Assembly: GCF_029887875.1 (NCBI RefSeq)
Contig: NZ_JARXRM010000008.1
Span: 96,782-160,781 of the forward strand
Direction of reading: 5' to 3'
Origin: Luteimonas endophytica
Lineage (GTDB): Bacteria > Pseudomonadota > Gammaproteobacteria > Xanthomonadales > Xanthomonadaceae
Length of the DNA: 64,000 nucleotides
In this document: positions 37,502 to 46,519 of the stretch, in pieces
How the letters are laid out: each line of letters begins with the position of its first letter
Position numbering within the stretch: the stretch's first letter is position 1
Made by a program: the position numbers and the translations under genes
The notes under the pieces: model-generated
The model's database searches: none
What the model was told of the DNA's origin: nothing
Seen by the model: only the letters and a program-made list of their open reading frames with translations

Positions 37502-38412
37502 GCCAGGGTCCTCTCGACCGGCAGCACCATCAGCCCGCGTGCGCCGGCGTGGCGGAGGTCCTCGAGCCGCTGCCAGGTCATGGCGCCGTGGCACAGCGCC
37601 TGCAGCGCCAGGGTGTCGGCGCCGTCGACCTGCAGCACGGTCGGCGGTTCGGCATCGGGCAGCAGCTCGATCAGCCGTGCCATCGCCCCGCGTTCGGCCT
37701 GGAACAGCAGCAGGCGGCTGTGGCGCAGGCGCATCACCCCGTCCATGCGCCGCAGCAGGGTCTGCATCAGCCCGGCCCGGGCGTCGGTGAACGGCCGCAC
37801 CGGGCCGGCCAGCACCGCCTCGCTGCGCAGCAGGGTCAGCACCGGCTTGAGCTGGTTGGCGGCCAGGGTGGCACCACTGGATACCAGGTCGCAGACTGCA
37901 TCGGCCTGGCCCAGGCGCGGCGCGATCTCGACCGAGCCGGACAGCATCACCACCTCCGCCTCGATGCCCTCCCCGGCCAGCCAGCGCCGCAGCAGCTGCG
38001 GGTAGCTGCTGGCGATGCGGCAGCCGCGCAGCTGCCCCGGGCCCTGCCAGTCCCAGTCCTCGGGCACCGCGATGTCGAGCCGGCAGCCGCCGAAGCCGAG
38101 CGCGCGCAGCTCGGTGGCCACTGCCGGCGCACCCGCCTGCTCGCGCTCGGCCGCCTGTTCCTCCAGCACGTTGCGGCCGACGATACCGAGGTCGCAGACG
38201 CCGTCGGCCAACAGCCCGGGAATGTCGTCGTCGCGCACCAACAGCAGGTCCACCGGCAGGGTTTCGCCGTAGCAGAACAGCCGGTCGCGGCTCTCGCGCC
38301 AGTCGAGGCCGCAGGCGGTCAGCAGCGCGCGCGAGGGATCGCCGAGGCGTCCGCTTTTCTGGATGGCGATGCGCAGGCGGTCGCGCACCGCGTCGGCGGC
38401 GGGAGGGGGCAT
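37498..38412 (-). CDS. hisG: ATP phosphoribosyltransferase HisG (long form)
   Basis: A 304-residue first enzyme of histidine synthesis, feedback-inhibited by histidine. [63 protein letters not shown] and the C-terminal regulatory ACT-like domain (from about 230) mark the long, HisZ-independent form. It starts 10 bases after hisR and overlaps hisD, so it is the first enzyme gene of the operon. Confidence 0.95.
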   Translation of the reverse strand: MPPPAADAVRDRLRIAIQKSGRLGDPSRALLTACGLDWRESRDRLFCYGETLPVDLLLVRDDDIPGLLADGVCDLGIVGRNVLEEQAAEREQAGAPAVATELRALGFGGCRLDIAVPEDWDWQGPGQLRGCRIASSYPQLLRRWLAGEGIEAEVVMLSGSVEIAPRLGQADAVCDLVSSGATLAANQLKPVLTLLRSEAVLAGPVRPFTDARAGLMQTLLRRMDGVMRLRHSRLLLFQAERGAMARLIELLPDAEPPTVLQVDGADTLALQALCHGAMTWQRLEDLRHAGARGLMVLPVERTLA

Positions 38413-38422
38413 GGCGGTCCGG

Positions 38423-38749
38423 TCAGTGGGAGGGGGCGAGGCGCGGGTGCTGCCGGCGTGCGGCGGCCGCGTAGCCGCCGGCGCCGTGCTCGATGGTGCG
38501 CGCGACCCTGCCGATGGTGGTGACGCTGACCCGGGTACGTTCGTGGATCTCGCGGTAGGGCACGCCCTGCAGCAGCAGCGGCACCACCCGCCAGCGGTCT
38601 GTCATCGCTTCCAGCTCGGCGGGCGTGCACAGGTCGCGCAGGAACGCGCCGACCTCGTCGGGCCGTTCGAGCGCGGCCAACGCCTTCGCCAGCGCCCTGA
38701 ACGAGGCGTCGGCATCCTGTTTCGGCAATGGGTCCGGACGCTGCTTCAT
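38423..38749 (-). CDS. hisR: TrpR/YerC-like repressor, probable HisR of the histidine operon
   Basis: A 108-residue DNA-binding protein of the TrpR superfamily. It has the [51 protein letters not shown] core with a helix-turn-helix at the end ([17 protein letters not shown]). It is the leading gene of the his operon, and a 26-bp perfect palindrome sits five bases upstream of its ATG, so it most likely represses itself and the biosynthetic genes. Comparative-genomics reconstructions for Xanthomonadales describe a histidine-responsive TrpR-family HisR. Histidine as corepressor is inferred here. Confidence 0.88.
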   Translation of the reverse strand: MKQRPDPLPKQDADASFRALAKALAALERPDEVGAFLRDLCTPAELEAMTDRWRVVPLLLQGVPYREIHERTRVSVTTIGRVARTIEHGAGGYAAAARRQHPRLAPSH

Positions 38750-38754
38750 CGAAT

Positions 38755-38780
38755 TAATGTGTTAACGCGTTAACACATTA
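38755..38780 (-). promoter_or_regulatory. 26-bp palindromic operator of the his operon
   Basis: TAATGTGTTAACG followed by its exact reverse complement CGTTAACACATTA, centred at 38767.5 and five bases from the hisR ATG. It is strikingly AT-rich against the surrounding sequence and contains nested GTTAAC sites. A TrpR-like dimer bound here would block RNA polymerase or the ribosome-binding region. Confidence 0.85.
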
Positions 38781-38844
38781 TGCAGATGCGGGCGCCGCGG
38801 TCAACCGCCTTCCCGTTCGATCGGTTCATCGGCCGGCGCTCCTC

Positions 38845-38995
38845 GCAGGAGCGGGCCGTGCCCGCGAAGATCCGCATCGGCCAACCGGCCGGGGATCGCT
38901 GCGGCCTTCGCGTCCATGGGGACGTCCCACGGACGCGCGGCTCATCCCGACCGACGACGACTTCCGTAGGAGCGGGCCATGCCCGCGAAGAACCG
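38845..38995. repeat. Two REP-like GGAGCGGGCC(A/G)TGCCCGCGAAGA elements
   Basis: Copies at 38845-38872 and 38966-38995 share GGAGCGGGCC-TGCCCGCGAAGA, a short palindrome (GCGGGC/GCCCGC) with a conserved head. The second copy begins GTAG, as in xanthomonad/pseudomonad REP elements. They occupy the spacer between hisR and the small membrane gene (38781-39045), which contains no gene. Confidence 0.75.
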
Positions 38996-39045
38996 CGTCG
39001 TCGCGCAGGCCCGGAACGGCCGCCAGCGCTGCGGCGCGCCGGCGG

Positions 39046-39414
39046 CTATCGCGTGTGCCGCCGGGCGAGCGCCTGCGTGGCCATCCAGCCCAGCGCCACG
39101 CCGCCCAGGGCGCCGACGATCTCCATGAACACGCGCGCGCCGAGGCCGTCGGCATCGTGGATCCTCGACAGCGCGATGCGCGCGTAGACGGGCGACTCCA
39201 GGCGCACCACGCCCAGGTAGAACAGGTTCCACAGGTCGACGCCGGCGCCCAGCGCGACTGCCGCCAGGCAGGCCCAGCCGATGTCGTGCCCCGGCTTCCA
39301 GGCGAACCTCTTCTGCAGCGCATGGAACAGGCCATGGAGGACGAAGCCGATCGCCAGCGCGATCAGTCCCGCCTCCAGCGCCCCCAGCCAGCCGAGGTGC
39401 AGCGGCAGGTTCAA
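39046..39414 (-). CDS. Small four-helix membrane protein coupled to the ammonia-lyase gene
   Basis: A 122-residue protein with hydrophobic segments at about residues 8-30, 45-68 and 95-113 and polar loops (HALQKRFAWKPGHD). No ATG exists at the right place; TTG 39414 overlaps the lyase stop as TTGA, so translation is probably coupled. I do not recognise a family. Being third after hisS and the lyase suggests a role linked to histidine or urocanate, but that is context only. Confidence 0.6.
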   Translation of the reverse strand: MNLPLHLGWLGALEAGLIALAIGFVLHGLFHALQKRFAWKPGHDIGWACLAAVALGAGVDLWNLFYLGVVRLESPVYARIALSRIHDADGLGARVFMEIVGALGGVALGWMATQALARRHTR

Positions 39415-41324
39415 GCCGCCGGCCCGGCGCCCCGCTCGGCCCGCTGGGCGGCCGCGAGCAGGCTGCCGTCGGCCACCAGGCGCACCGCCTCCGCAACCTC
39501 GCCGTCGAGGGCGCGGTCGCGGTCGAGGAACGGGATCCGTTCGCGCAGCGCCGCGTGCGCCGCAGCCACGGCCGCGCCCGGATGGTAGGTGCCGGCGCCG
39601 GCCAGTTCGGTACGCAGCGCCTCCACTTCCTCCAGGAACACCGCGCGGTGGCGGTGCCCCTCGGCCGGCGCGCCCTGGATCTTGGCGGCGAAGGCCGCCG
39701 CGTCGCTGCGCCGGGCCAGGTCGCGCGCCGCGTTGATCATGTCGCTGCGGAAATCCAGCGCCTGGGCGGCGGTGTGCAGCTCGAGCGCCAGCACCCGGCC
39801 GAGGTCCTCCACCATCGCCAGCACGTGGCGGGCCTCGTTCGCACCCATCGACACGTGGTCCTCGGCGTTGGCGCTGGTCGGGATCGAGAACACGCTGGCC
39901 GGATGCGCGCGGCTGGCCAGGTCGTTGACGATCGCCGCGGCGGTGTACTGGACGATCATGAACCCCGACTCGGTGCCGTCCTCGTTGCCGATCAGGAACG
40001 CCGGCAGGCCGTCGCTGGTGGCCGGGTCGACCAGCTTGTTGAGCCGCCGCTCGGAGATCGCCGCCAGCACCGGGATCGCCGCCTTGACGTAGCTCAGCGC
40101 CAGCGCCAGCGGCATGCCGTGGAAATGCCCGGCCGAGATCACCTGCTCCTCGACGTGTTCGGCGCGCCGGTCCGGGAACACCAGCGGATTGTCGGTGACC
40201 GCGTTGAGCTCGATGTCGAGCACGCGCTGCGCCTGCGCCAGTGCGTCGCGCACCGCGCCGTGCACCTGCGGCACGCAGCGCAGCGAGTAGCTGTCCTGCG
40301 GCTGGTGCTTCTTGCCGCCGCGGAACGGCTTGAAGCGGCGGTAGAACTTCTCGCGGCCGTGGCGCTGGTCGGCCGGCACCCAGTCCCAGCCGATGTCGAA
40401 GCGCAGCTGCTGCGCCGCCGGTTCGTCCCAGCTGCCGGGCAGCCAGCTGCGGAACCGCGGCACCAGGTGGTACGGAATATCGGCCAGGGTGGACCCCGCC
40501 AGCAGCGCGCGCAGCCGCCCCGCCACCTCGACCTGCCCCGGGTGCGGGCGCAGCGCGTGCACCTCCTGCTCGAATGCGCCGAGGCGCCCGGCGAAGGCGT
40601 CGATGGTCATCGCCGCCGCCAGGTCGGCGGTATCGAGCAACGTTTCCAGCCGCTCCAGCGCCAGCACGCCCATCGCCAGCATCTGCGCGGTGCCGTTGTT
40701 CAGCGCCAGGCCTTCCTTGTAAGACAGCGTCACCGGCGCCAGCCCTGCGCGGCGCAGCGCCTCGGCGCCCGGCAGCCGCTCGCCCTGCAGGAACGCCTCG
40801 CCGCCGCCGAGCAGCACGATCGCCAGGTGCGACAGCGGCGACAGGTCCCCGGACGCGCCGACCGAGCCGAGCGAGGGCACCACCGGCACCACCCCGGCAT
40901 TGAGCATCGCCGTGAGCGCCTGCAGCGTCTCCACCCGGATCCCGGAATGGCCGCGCAGCAGCGTGTTGATGCGGATGCACAGCATCGCCCGCACCACGTC
41001 CGCCGCCATCGGCTCGCCGACGTTGACCGCGTGGGTGAGGATCAGGTTCTGCTGCAGCTCGGCGTGCAGCGAGCGGCCCGAGGGCAGCGTGCCGGGCAGT
41101 TCGTCGCGCAGCGGGTGCGCGCCGAGCAGCTTGTCGGCATTGCTGCCGAAACCGGTGGAGACGCCGTAGATCGGCTCCTCGCGCCGCACCTGCTCGGCCA
41201 GGAATTCCGCGGCGCGGGCGACGGCCTTCAGCGCGCCGCCGTCGAGCGCGACCGGCGCGCCGCGCGCCACGTCCACCAGCTGGGCGCGGGTCAGCGACCT
41301 GCCGTCGAGCCGTACCTCGCTCAT
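39411..41324 (-). CDS. Histidine ammonia-lyase-like MIO enzyme with internal insertion
   Basis: A 637-residue member of the HAL/PAL/TAL family; ordinary bacterial HutH has about 510. The MIO-forming Ala-Ser-Gly is at 157-159 ([13 protein letters not shown]). Specificity positions look histidine-like: T97-H98 where HutH has SH, and the Glu of [12 protein letters not shown] roughly 65-residue insertion (about 279-343, with WLPGSWDEP and [13 protein letters not shown]) interrupts the usual run before SYSLRC, and the C-terminus is extended and Ala-rich. It overlaps hisS by four bases and there are no hutU/hutI/hutG genes nearby, so simple histidine catabolism is not certain. Confidence 0.82.
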   Translation of the reverse strand: MSEVRLDGRSLTRAQLVDVARGAPVALDGGALKAVARAAEFLAEQVRREEPIYGVSTGFGSNADKLLGAHPLRDELPGTLPSGRSLHAELQQNLILTHAVNVGEPMAADVVRAMLCIRINTLLRGHSGIRVETLQALTAMLNAGVVPVVPSLGSVGASGDLSPLSHLAIVLLGGGEAFLQGERLPGAEALRRAGLAPVTLSYKEGLALNNGTAQMLAMGVLALERLETLLDTADLAAAMTIDAFAGRLGAFEQEVHALRPHPGQVEVAGRLRALLAGSTLADIPYHLVPRFRSWLPGSWDEPAAQQLRFDIGWDWVPADQRHGREKFYRRFKPFRGGKKHQPQDSYSLRCVPQVHGAVRDALAQAQRVLDIELNAVTDNPLVFPDRRAEHVEEQVISAGHFHGMPLALALSYVKAAIPVLAAISERRLNKLVDPATSDGLPAFLIGNEDGTESGFMIVQYTAAAIVNDLASRAHPASVFSIPTSANAEDHVSMGANEARHVLAMVEDLGRVLALELHTAAQALDFRSDMINAARDLARRSDAAAFAAKIQGAPAEGHRHRAVFLEEVEALRTELAGAGTYHPGAAVAAAHAALRERIPFLDRDRALDGEVAEAVRLVADGSLLAAAQRAERGAGPAA

Positions 41325-42814
41325 TCGCCCGCCTCCGGTTCGGCACGGGTCCGCGCCTGCACCCGCAGCTGCTCGCGCTCGACCAGCAGGGTGCGGCCGA
41401 GGTCGTCCTCGGCCACCTCGAACTGCTCGCCGCGGCGCAGGTCCTTCACCGCCACCGCGCCGCGCGCCGCCTCGTTCTCGCCGCGGATCGCGACGAAGCG
41501 GATCCCGGCGCGGTCGGCGTACTGCAGCTGCTTGGCGAGCTTGCGCGGCTCCAGCTGGGTCTCGACGTTGAGGCCGGCGGCGCGCAGCCGCTGCGACAGC
41601 GCCAGCGCATGGTCCAGCCCGGCATCGTCGAGCAGCGCCACCAGCACGTCGACCGAGCTGTCGGCGGTGTCGACCAGCCCGGCCTCGCGCAGCTGCCAGA
41701 ACAGCCGGGTCAGGCCGATCGAGATGCCCACGCCGGGGAGCCTCGATTTCGTGTAGTGACCGGCGAGATCGTCGTAGCGGCCGCCCGAGCAGATCGAGCC
41801 GATCTGCGGGTGCGCATCCAGGGTGGTCTCGTAGACCATGCCGGTGTAGTAGTCGAGGCCGCGCGCGATCGACAGGTTGATCGCGTAGCCAGACTCGGGC
41901 ACACCCATCGCCCGCAGCCGCTCCAGCGCCGCGCGCAGCTCGTCGCGGCCCTGTTCGAACAGCGGCGTGCCGGCGCCCAGCGCGTCGAGCCTGGCCAGGG
42001 CGTCGGCATGGCCGGCCGAGCGCACCTGCGAGAACGCCATCAGCCGGTCGGCGACTTCCGCGGCCAGTCCGAACTCCTCGCCGAGCAGCGTTTCGCGTAC
42101 CGCGTCGGCGCCGCGCTTGTCGAGCTTGTCGAGCTCGCGCAGCACCGCGTCCTGGCGTTCGCCCTCGATCCCCAGGCCTTCGAAGAACCCGCGCAGCAGC
42201 TTGCGGTGGTTCATCTGGATGGTGAACGCCCCGATTCCCAGCGCGCCGAACACGGCATGGATCACCGCCGGGATCTCGGCGTCGTAGCGCGGCGACAGCG
42301 CATCCTTGCCGATCACGTCGATGTCGCACTGGTAGAACTCGCGGAAGCGGCCGCGCTGGGCGCGCTCGCCGCGATACACCCGCTGCATCTGGTAGCGGCG
42401 GAACGGGAACGCCAGCTCCCGCTCGTGCTCGGCGACGTAGCGCGCCAGCGGCACGGTGAGATCGAAACGCAGGGCCAACTCCGGCAGAGCAGCCACCTTC
42501 TGAACCTGACCTCGTATCGCGTCGGCGGAGACTGCGGGAAACTCGTAGGAGCCCGCTTCCGTCCTCAACTGTTCCAGCCTTTCCATGGCGCCTTTTTCCA
42601 AGCCGCCGGTCGACTGCACGAAGTACACCTGCCGCTCGGTCTCGCCGCCCGACTTGGTCAGCAGCACCTCGGACAGCTCGAACACCGGCGTCTCCACCGG
42701 CAGGAAGCCGAATCCCTCGAAGGTGCGGCGGATGGTGCCGAGCATGCGGTCGAACGCGATCTGGTCGCGCGGCAGCAGCTCCATCACCCCCGGCGGGGTA
42801 CGCGGCTTGATCAA
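41321..42814 (-). CDS. hisS: Histidyl-tRNA synthetase HisS
   Basis: A 497-residue class II aminoacyl-tRNA synthetase charging tRNA-His. It begins [14 protein letters not shown] and shows class II motif 2 ([30 protein letters not shown]), the histidine-binding signature [11 protein letters not shown] and motif 3 ([12 protein letters not shown]). A C-terminal anticodon-binding domain (about 395-490) follows. It is divergent from the tRNA-Pro gene with a 135-base spacer and overlaps the lyase gene downstream. Confidence 0.95.
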   Translation of the reverse strand: MIKPRTPPGVMELLPRDQIAFDRMLGTIRRTFEGFGFLPVETPVFELSEVLLTKSGGETERQVYFVQSTGGLEKGAMERLEQLRTEAGSYEFPAVSADAIRGQVQKVAALPELALRFDLTVPLARYVAEHERELAFPFRRYQMQRVYRGERAQRGRFREFYQCDIDVIGKDALSPRYDAEIPAVIHAVFGALGIGAFTIQMNHRKLLRGFFEGLGIEGERQDAVLRELDKLDKRGADAVRETLLGEEFGLAAEVADRLMAFSQVRSAGHADALARLDALGAGTPLFEQGRDELRAALERLRAMGVPESGYAINLSIARGLDYYTGMVYETTLDAHPQIGSICSGGRYDDLAGHYTKSRLPGVGISIGLTRLFWQLREAGLVDTADSSVDVLVALLDDAGLDHALALSQRLRAAGLNVETQLEPRKLAKQLQYADRAGIRFVAIRGENEAARGAVAVKDLRRGEQFEVAEDDLGRTLLVEREQLRVQARTRAEPEAGE

Positions 42815-42949
42815 GGCGGGGCTCCGTGGTGCGTGCAGTGCGACAGTTTAACGGGTCGCGGCGCCGCGGCCGGGGTTCCCCGGGCCGGATCCGTCCCGCC
42901 CCCTTGCCGGGCCCAAGGCGCCCCCCTACAATTGGCGGCTCGCCCGCGT

Positions 42950-43026
42950 CGGGGTGTAGCTCAGCCTGGTAGAGCGCTACGTTCGGGACGTAGAAGTCGC
43001 AGGTTCAAATCCTGTCTCCCCGACCA
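42950..43026 (+). tRNA. tRNA-Pro (anticodon CGG)
   Basis: A 77-base cloverleaf with encoded CCA. The acceptor 5' strand CGGGGTG faces CTCCCCG with one T-T mismatch; the D-arm is GCTCAGCCTGGTAGAGC, the anticodon stem CTACG/CGTAG with loop TTCGGGA (anticodon 42984-42986, CGG), and the T-arm GCAGG-TTCAAAT-CCTGT. Proline identity follows from the CGG anticodon. It forms the left boundary of the accessory block. Confidence 0.95.
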
Positions 43027-43040
43027 ATCGATCCAAAGGC

Positions 43041-43076
43041 TTACAAGAAGGCCGCCCTAGGGCGGCCTTCTTGTAA
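43041..43076 (+). terminator. 17-bp perfect hairpin after tRNA-Pro
   Basis: TTACAAGAAGGCCGCCC and its exact complement are separated by only TA, 14 bases after the tRNA. No T-run follows the stem apart from its own CTTCTTGTAA arm. It probably ends the tRNA transcript and may be bidirectional. It could also mark an insertion boundary. Confidence 0.7.
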
Positions 43077-43168
43077 CTGCAGGGTAACCGCAGTCACAAT
43101 GATGGAATAGTCGCGCAGCGGAAGCCAATGTGAGGTAGAAGCTCTGATGGGCGGGTTGCCGGCCACGG

Positions 43169-44158
43169 CTAGGTCGAAGTCGACCGGGTGCGCAACGGAC
43201 GTACGCGGCCGCGCACGCAGTCAAGACCAGGGCGATGGCCGGCCGTGATCGCACATCCCGGCGTGGGCCTCCGATCTAGAGTGTGACTCGGCCAGGTCTC
43301 ATTAGGGTCCTCTCTCGTACGTGAAGCCCTGGGTACGTCCGCTCTTGCCCTGAAGTGCGGGACACGTTCGCGTCGGATCTGCTCAGCGAGTTCGGGCAGC
43401 TCGATGTAGTCGTGTCCAGGCATGCCCCCGATCAAGTGATAGGCACAAGGGAGCCCTGGAACACCCATCAGCACCCATGGAGCCCAAGCGTTCCAATGCC
43501 CCAATATGCTCACGCTGCTATCGGGAATGGTCGCATTCCAGGCGATCAGCGCGATGCACGCCCAACCAGCACCTACCATCGAGAACCAACGTTTTCGCTC
43601 CAAGCGCCGTTCGGCCATCTGTTCTTTCACGTGCTGGCGCCGGTCGGCGTCTGGCTGTTCAGCTAACCAAGCCTCGGCTTGGCTCCAAGATACAAAGCGC
43701 GCAGCATCAGGCGTCTTCCGGCCAGGAAACCACCCAAACCAGCCCTGGACCGTGATCACGAGCGTACCCAGCACCTCTACAGCCAAAAAGCGAAGCAAGC
43801 CCGCCCCAACCGTCATGGTCAGTCCGTAGGCGAGCACCGCCAGCACCAACAACCCTGGCCTAGCGCCGAACTCATTCAAACCCATGCGAAACAGGCTCAC
43901 GCCCGTGCCCCACGACAACACCAGATCGGTCACCAAGGCAAAGGCGAACAAGCGCAACAGAAAGCGGTAGTCGTGGGCCTTTTCCAACAAGCTCCATTTT
44001 TCGGCATCGAGATTCATGGCGGGTGCTCCGCATGCGCAGGGATCCACAGTCTCCCGCGGCCCTGTCTCAGTGATTGCGATGAGCGTCGACAACATGCCAC
44101 CTTCGACAAGCCCGAGACTATCTTTCAGGGCATTCCAGAGCCTCCATTGGGCTGACAC
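43169..44158 (-). CDS. Multi-spanning membrane protein, unknown family
   Basis: A 329-residue open frame from GTG 44158. Hydrophobic helices are visible at about residues 67-85, 97-122, 125-145 and 197-215, with a charged cytoplasmic stretch between (AEAWLAEQPDADRRQHVKEQMAERRLERKRW). The first 48 residues and the last 60 are polar and compositionally different, so MNLDAEKWSLLEK (44015) may be the true start and the tail may be degraded sequence. No recognised domain. Lower GC than neighbouring core genes fits the accessory block. Confidence 0.5.
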   Translation of the reverse strand: MSAQWRLWNALKDSLGLVEGGMLSTLIAITETGPRETVDPCACGAPAMNLDAEKWSLLEKAHDYRFLLRLFAFALVTDLVLSWGTGVSLFRMGLNEFGARPGLLVLAVLAYGLTMTVGAGLLRFLAVEVLGTLVITVQGWFGWFPGRKTPDAARFVSWSQAEAWLAEQPDADRRQHVKEQMAERRLERKRWFSMVGAGWACIALIAWNATIPDSSVSILGHWNAWAPWVLMGVPGLPCAYHLIGGMPGHDYIELPELAEQIRRERVPHFRARADVPRASRTREDPNETWPSHTLDRRPTPGCAITAGHRPGLDCVRGRVRPLRTRSTST

Positions 44159-44205
44159 TCCGCAAACGTGCCAGGATAATCCTAGAATCCACAGGGGGGA
44201 GACAC

Positions 44206-44388
44206 GTGGGCATCGAACGGGAATTCGGCCGCTACGGCGCCAAGCTGGCGAATCGCACGTGGGCGGTGTCCGCGCTCACCGATGATCCGCGCGAGCTCGT
44301 GGTGAGCATCTGGCAGCACCACCCCAACCCGGCCCGCCTGGCTGGGCACGCGCAGCGGTGCCGAGCGCGCCAGGGAGACGCCCCATGA
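44206..44388 (+). CDS. Small hypothetical protein coupled to a decayed gene
   Basis: A 60-residue frame from GTG 44206, preceded by a strong GGGGGGAGAC ribosome-binding site. The opening GIEREFGRYGAKLANRTWAVSAL looks like real protein, but I recognise no family. Its TGA overlaps the next ATG (ATGA), so it belonged to a two-gene unit with the nuclease-like pseudogene. Confidence 0.5.
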   Translation: MGIEREFGRYGAKLANRTWAVSALTDDPRELVVSIWQHHPNPARLAGHAQRCRARQGDAP

Positions 44389-44788
44389 GCGGCTATAACA
44401 CCAACTTGGCGGCCGAATTCTACGTGCTGTCCACGTTCTACCGCCTGGGCACGGACGCCAACCTGACGTTAGGCAACAAGAAGAGCGTGGACATCGTGGT
44501 GATCCGCGGCGCCGGCGATTCCCTGACCATCGACGTGAAGGGCTTGGCCGGCACCACCGGCTGACCCATCGACAACCTCAAGCCGGGCACGCTCCGGCAC
44601 TTCATCGCCTTCGTCTGCTACCAAGGCAAGATGGACGACCCGACCGTGGCGCCCTTATGCTGGGTGGTGCCGTCCAGCGACCTGGCCAAGCTGACCTACA
44701 ACGCCCCCCGGGCCGGAAGCTGATGCGAGTGTCCACGCTCAAATCGACCGGCGAGAAGTATCTGAACGCCTGGCACCGGGTCATCTGA
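44385..44788 (+). pseudogene. Decayed PD-(D/E)XK-like gene (nonsense plus frameshift)
   Basis: The first 60 codons (MSGYNTNLAAEFYVLSTFYR, then LGNKKSVDIVVIR and LTIDVKGLAG) look like a nuclease-fold protein: D in SVDIVV and the D-x-K strand TIDVKG. A TGA at about 44562 stands where a Trp codon (TGG) would fit before PIDNLKPGTLRHF, and reading continues in frame to CWVVPSSDLAKLTYNAP. In the C-tract at 44704-44709 a missing base shifts the frame; restoring it gives GRKLMRVSTLKSTGEKYL and a natural stop at 44788. The gene therefore carries two lesions. Confidence 0.65.
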
Positions 44789-44791
44789 GCA

Positions 44792-44815
44792 CAAAAAGCC
44801 CCGTTTCCGGGGCTT
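44792..44815 (-). terminator. Rho-independent terminator for the minus-strand PIN operon
   Basis: An 8-bp stem (AAGCCCCG/CGGGGCTT) with TTTC loop. Read on the minus strand it is followed by five T residues, 118 bases past the last minus-strand gene (44933). It also lies eight bases after the plus-strand pseudogene, so it may act both ways. Nothing else is seen in 44816-44932. Confidence 0.75.
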
Positions 44816-44932
44816 CGGTCGTCGGCGCTTAAGTGGGGATTCTGACCGCCGTCCCCCGTTGCCGGGTGAAGGGGCCAGGCCGTCGTGCCACGGCTGGCCG
44901 GCCGTTTCGTCGGCTGCAATCGGCCACTGTGG

Positions 44933-45340
44933 TCAGACTTCGCCCCAATCGGCGTCGGACTTTTCCGCCAACCATTGCTCGGCGGTCTTGCCTTTGAGTT
45001 CGCCGGCCAAGTGGCTGGCGCATAGCATCTTGCCGCCGGACCGCGCGTTGGCCACCGTATGCGCGGCAAGGATCGCTGCGGCCAGCAAGTGTTGCTTCGT
45101 GCGCCCGTCTTGCGACCAGTCGCTGGACAAGGCTTTCAAGGTGGCCAACGCCTCCTGCCCGGACAGGTACTGCAGGCAGGTGAGAAACGACCACTGGAGG
45201 CCCACCTCTTCGCGCAGGCGCCTGCCGGCGGCCTTCTCGTCGATCCGACCTTCCACGGTGTCGAGCAACGCTTGGGCCGCGGCCACAGCCTTGTCCTGGG
45301 TCGACAACCGGCTCTTCTTCTTTGGATACAGTCCGCGCAT
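44933..45340 (-). CDS. Small helical protein, partner of the PIN-like gene
   Basis: A 135-residue, mostly helical, Ala/Lys/Glu-rich protein beginning MRGLYPKKKSRLS. ATG 45340 has GGATAA upstream and lies 10 bases after the PIN-like gene stop, so both share a transcript ending at the terminator near 44800. Upstream in-frame residues to 45430 overlap the PIN gene and are rejected. No family recognised; an antitoxin or accessory role is possible by position only. Confidence 0.6.
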   Translation of the reverse strand: MRGLYPKKKSRLSTQDKAVAAAQALLDTVEGRIDEKAAGRRLREEVGLQWSFLTCLQYLSGQEALATLKALSSDWSQDGRTKQHLLAAAILAAHTVANARSGGKMLCASHLAGELKGKTAEQWLAEKSDADWGEV

Positions 45341-45350
45341 TCGCTTATCC

Positions 45351-46196
45351 TCAGGCCGGGGTAGGCCACCGTTCGATGGCATCCAGGAATTGTTCGATGC
45401 CGCCGTTGCGCATGGAAAAACAACGCGCAACGGGCATGGCGATGCGCGTGTCGGCGATACGTTGGTGCAGCGCGTTGACCCGGCGCTCCCAAGCCTTATC
45501 TATCAGCACCAGGTCGCAGTAGTCCACGGCATCGACCGCATGCATCAGGTCCACCGCTTCGTTTGCGGTGATCGACGCGTTGGGATCGAGCATCAGTTCC
45601 CGCAGCAACTCACCGGAAATGATCTGCTGGCGCGTGCGCCCGTCGTCGGGTCGCGCAGCTTTCGCCTTGCGCCGATAGGGTTCCATCTGACGGTGATGGG
45701 CCAGCGAGGCGACCAGCCTGGCCGCGACCTCGTCCAGGATTTCCACCATCCGGTCGCGGTTCTCGTGGACCACCTGAAACATCCCCCGAAATGTCTCCGG
45801 GAAGGATTGGGTTTGGGCCCACTTGCGCGAGAAGTAATTCATGTTCCGGCGATCAGCCGGCGGGAGCGATCGCCTCGCCGGGTCGGTGTTGCCGCGCGAC
45901 GGCCGCGCGTCGGCCGGGTCGGACAAGAACAGGTAAATGTGCGGCACCACCTGGGCGAGCAGCCGCTCGGCCCGCTCGACGTGGCGCGGGTCGGCGAAGC
46001 GTGCGAACTCGCCCATGGACACCGCCGCCAAGAGCCAAGTGCCGTTGCGCGTCTTGAGGTTTTGCGCAAACCGCGCCGATCGCTCGTCACTCTCGGCGAT
46101 GGCGCGGATGGCGAACGTGTCCAAGTAGACGGTCGGGTGGTCGAACCGCTGCGTCCACACCACGTCCTCGCCGTCGAAAGCGAACAAAATCGACAT
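45351..46196 (-). CDS. PIN-like domain protein
   Basis: A 281-residue protein whose residues arrange like a PIN ribonuclease: YLDTFAIR (D26) after a beta strand, SMGEFARF (E63), and late acidic residues in AVDAVDYCDLVLIDKAW (D222, D225, D228, D233). It is twice the length of typical VapC toxins, with a helical insert (about 75-205). The ATG at 46196 begins MSILFAFDGEDVVW. Neighbours are a small downstream gene and a 61-codon ORF upstream. PIN proteins this long occur in RNA processing and in defence; the function is open. Confidence 0.65.
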   Translation of the reverse strand: MSILFAFDGEDVVWTQRFDHPTVYLDTFAIRAIAESDERSARFAQNLKTRNGTWLLAAVSMGEFARFADPRHVERAERLLAQVVPHIYLFLSDPADARPSRGNTDPARRSLPPADRRNMNYFSRKWAQTQSFPETFRGMFQVVHENRDRMVEILDEVAARLVASLAHHRQMEPYRRKAKAARPDDGRTRQQIISGELLRELMLDPNASITANEAVDLMHAVDAVDYCDLVLIDKAWERRVNALHQRIADTRIAMPVARCFSMRNGGIEQFLDAIERWPTPA

Positions 46197-46207
46197 CCGC
46201 TACTTAC

Positions 46208-46393
46208 TCAAGTTGCGACCTTGGCAGCGTCCGGCCACACCTGGAGCAACAATCCAAACAAGTGCTCGGCGCGCTTGTCACTGGAAGAGCGGCACTGGAA
46301 GTTCACGCTGGGATCGAAGATGGCTTTGAGCTGACAGGTGTTCGCGTCCAAGTGGTCCCCTGTTTGGTTGTAGCTGTCCTCAGCGGCCAGCAT
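46208..46393 (-). CDS. Possible small protein upstream of the PIN-like gene
   Basis: A 61-codon frame (MLAAEDSYNQTGDHLDAN...) ending 11 bases before the PIN-like ATG, the spacing expected of an operon leader gene or antitoxin. Its ribosome-binding site is weak and composition is ordinary. It may instead be a remnant of a larger gene. The rest of the 323-base divergent gap to 46520 contains no other gene and must hold both promoters. Confidence 0.35.
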   Translation of the reverse strand: MLAAEDSYNQTGDHLDANTCQLKAIFDPSVNFQCRSSSDKRAEHLFGLLLQVWPDAAKVAT

Positions 46394-46519
46394 ACCGCGC
46401 TGCAGCGGTGCCCCGCCCCCGTCTCAGGGACTGAGTCGGGGTGCAAGACCTCTACCCATCTAGCTGCCCAGGCCGAGATAGCCAGACATCGGGGCGCACC
46501 CCTCGGCTACGATGCGGCC

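Noticed and set aside
42950-43076. Integration att site for a prophage or ICE at tRNA-Pro
   Set aside because: No repeat of the tRNA 3' end was found downstream to 51.9 kb and there is no integrase gene; only the context remains suggestive.
43057-43254. Small minus-strand ORF after tRNA-Pro
   Set aside because: It runs across the 17-bp hairpin, overlaps the tail of the membrane gene and reads as low-quality sequence.
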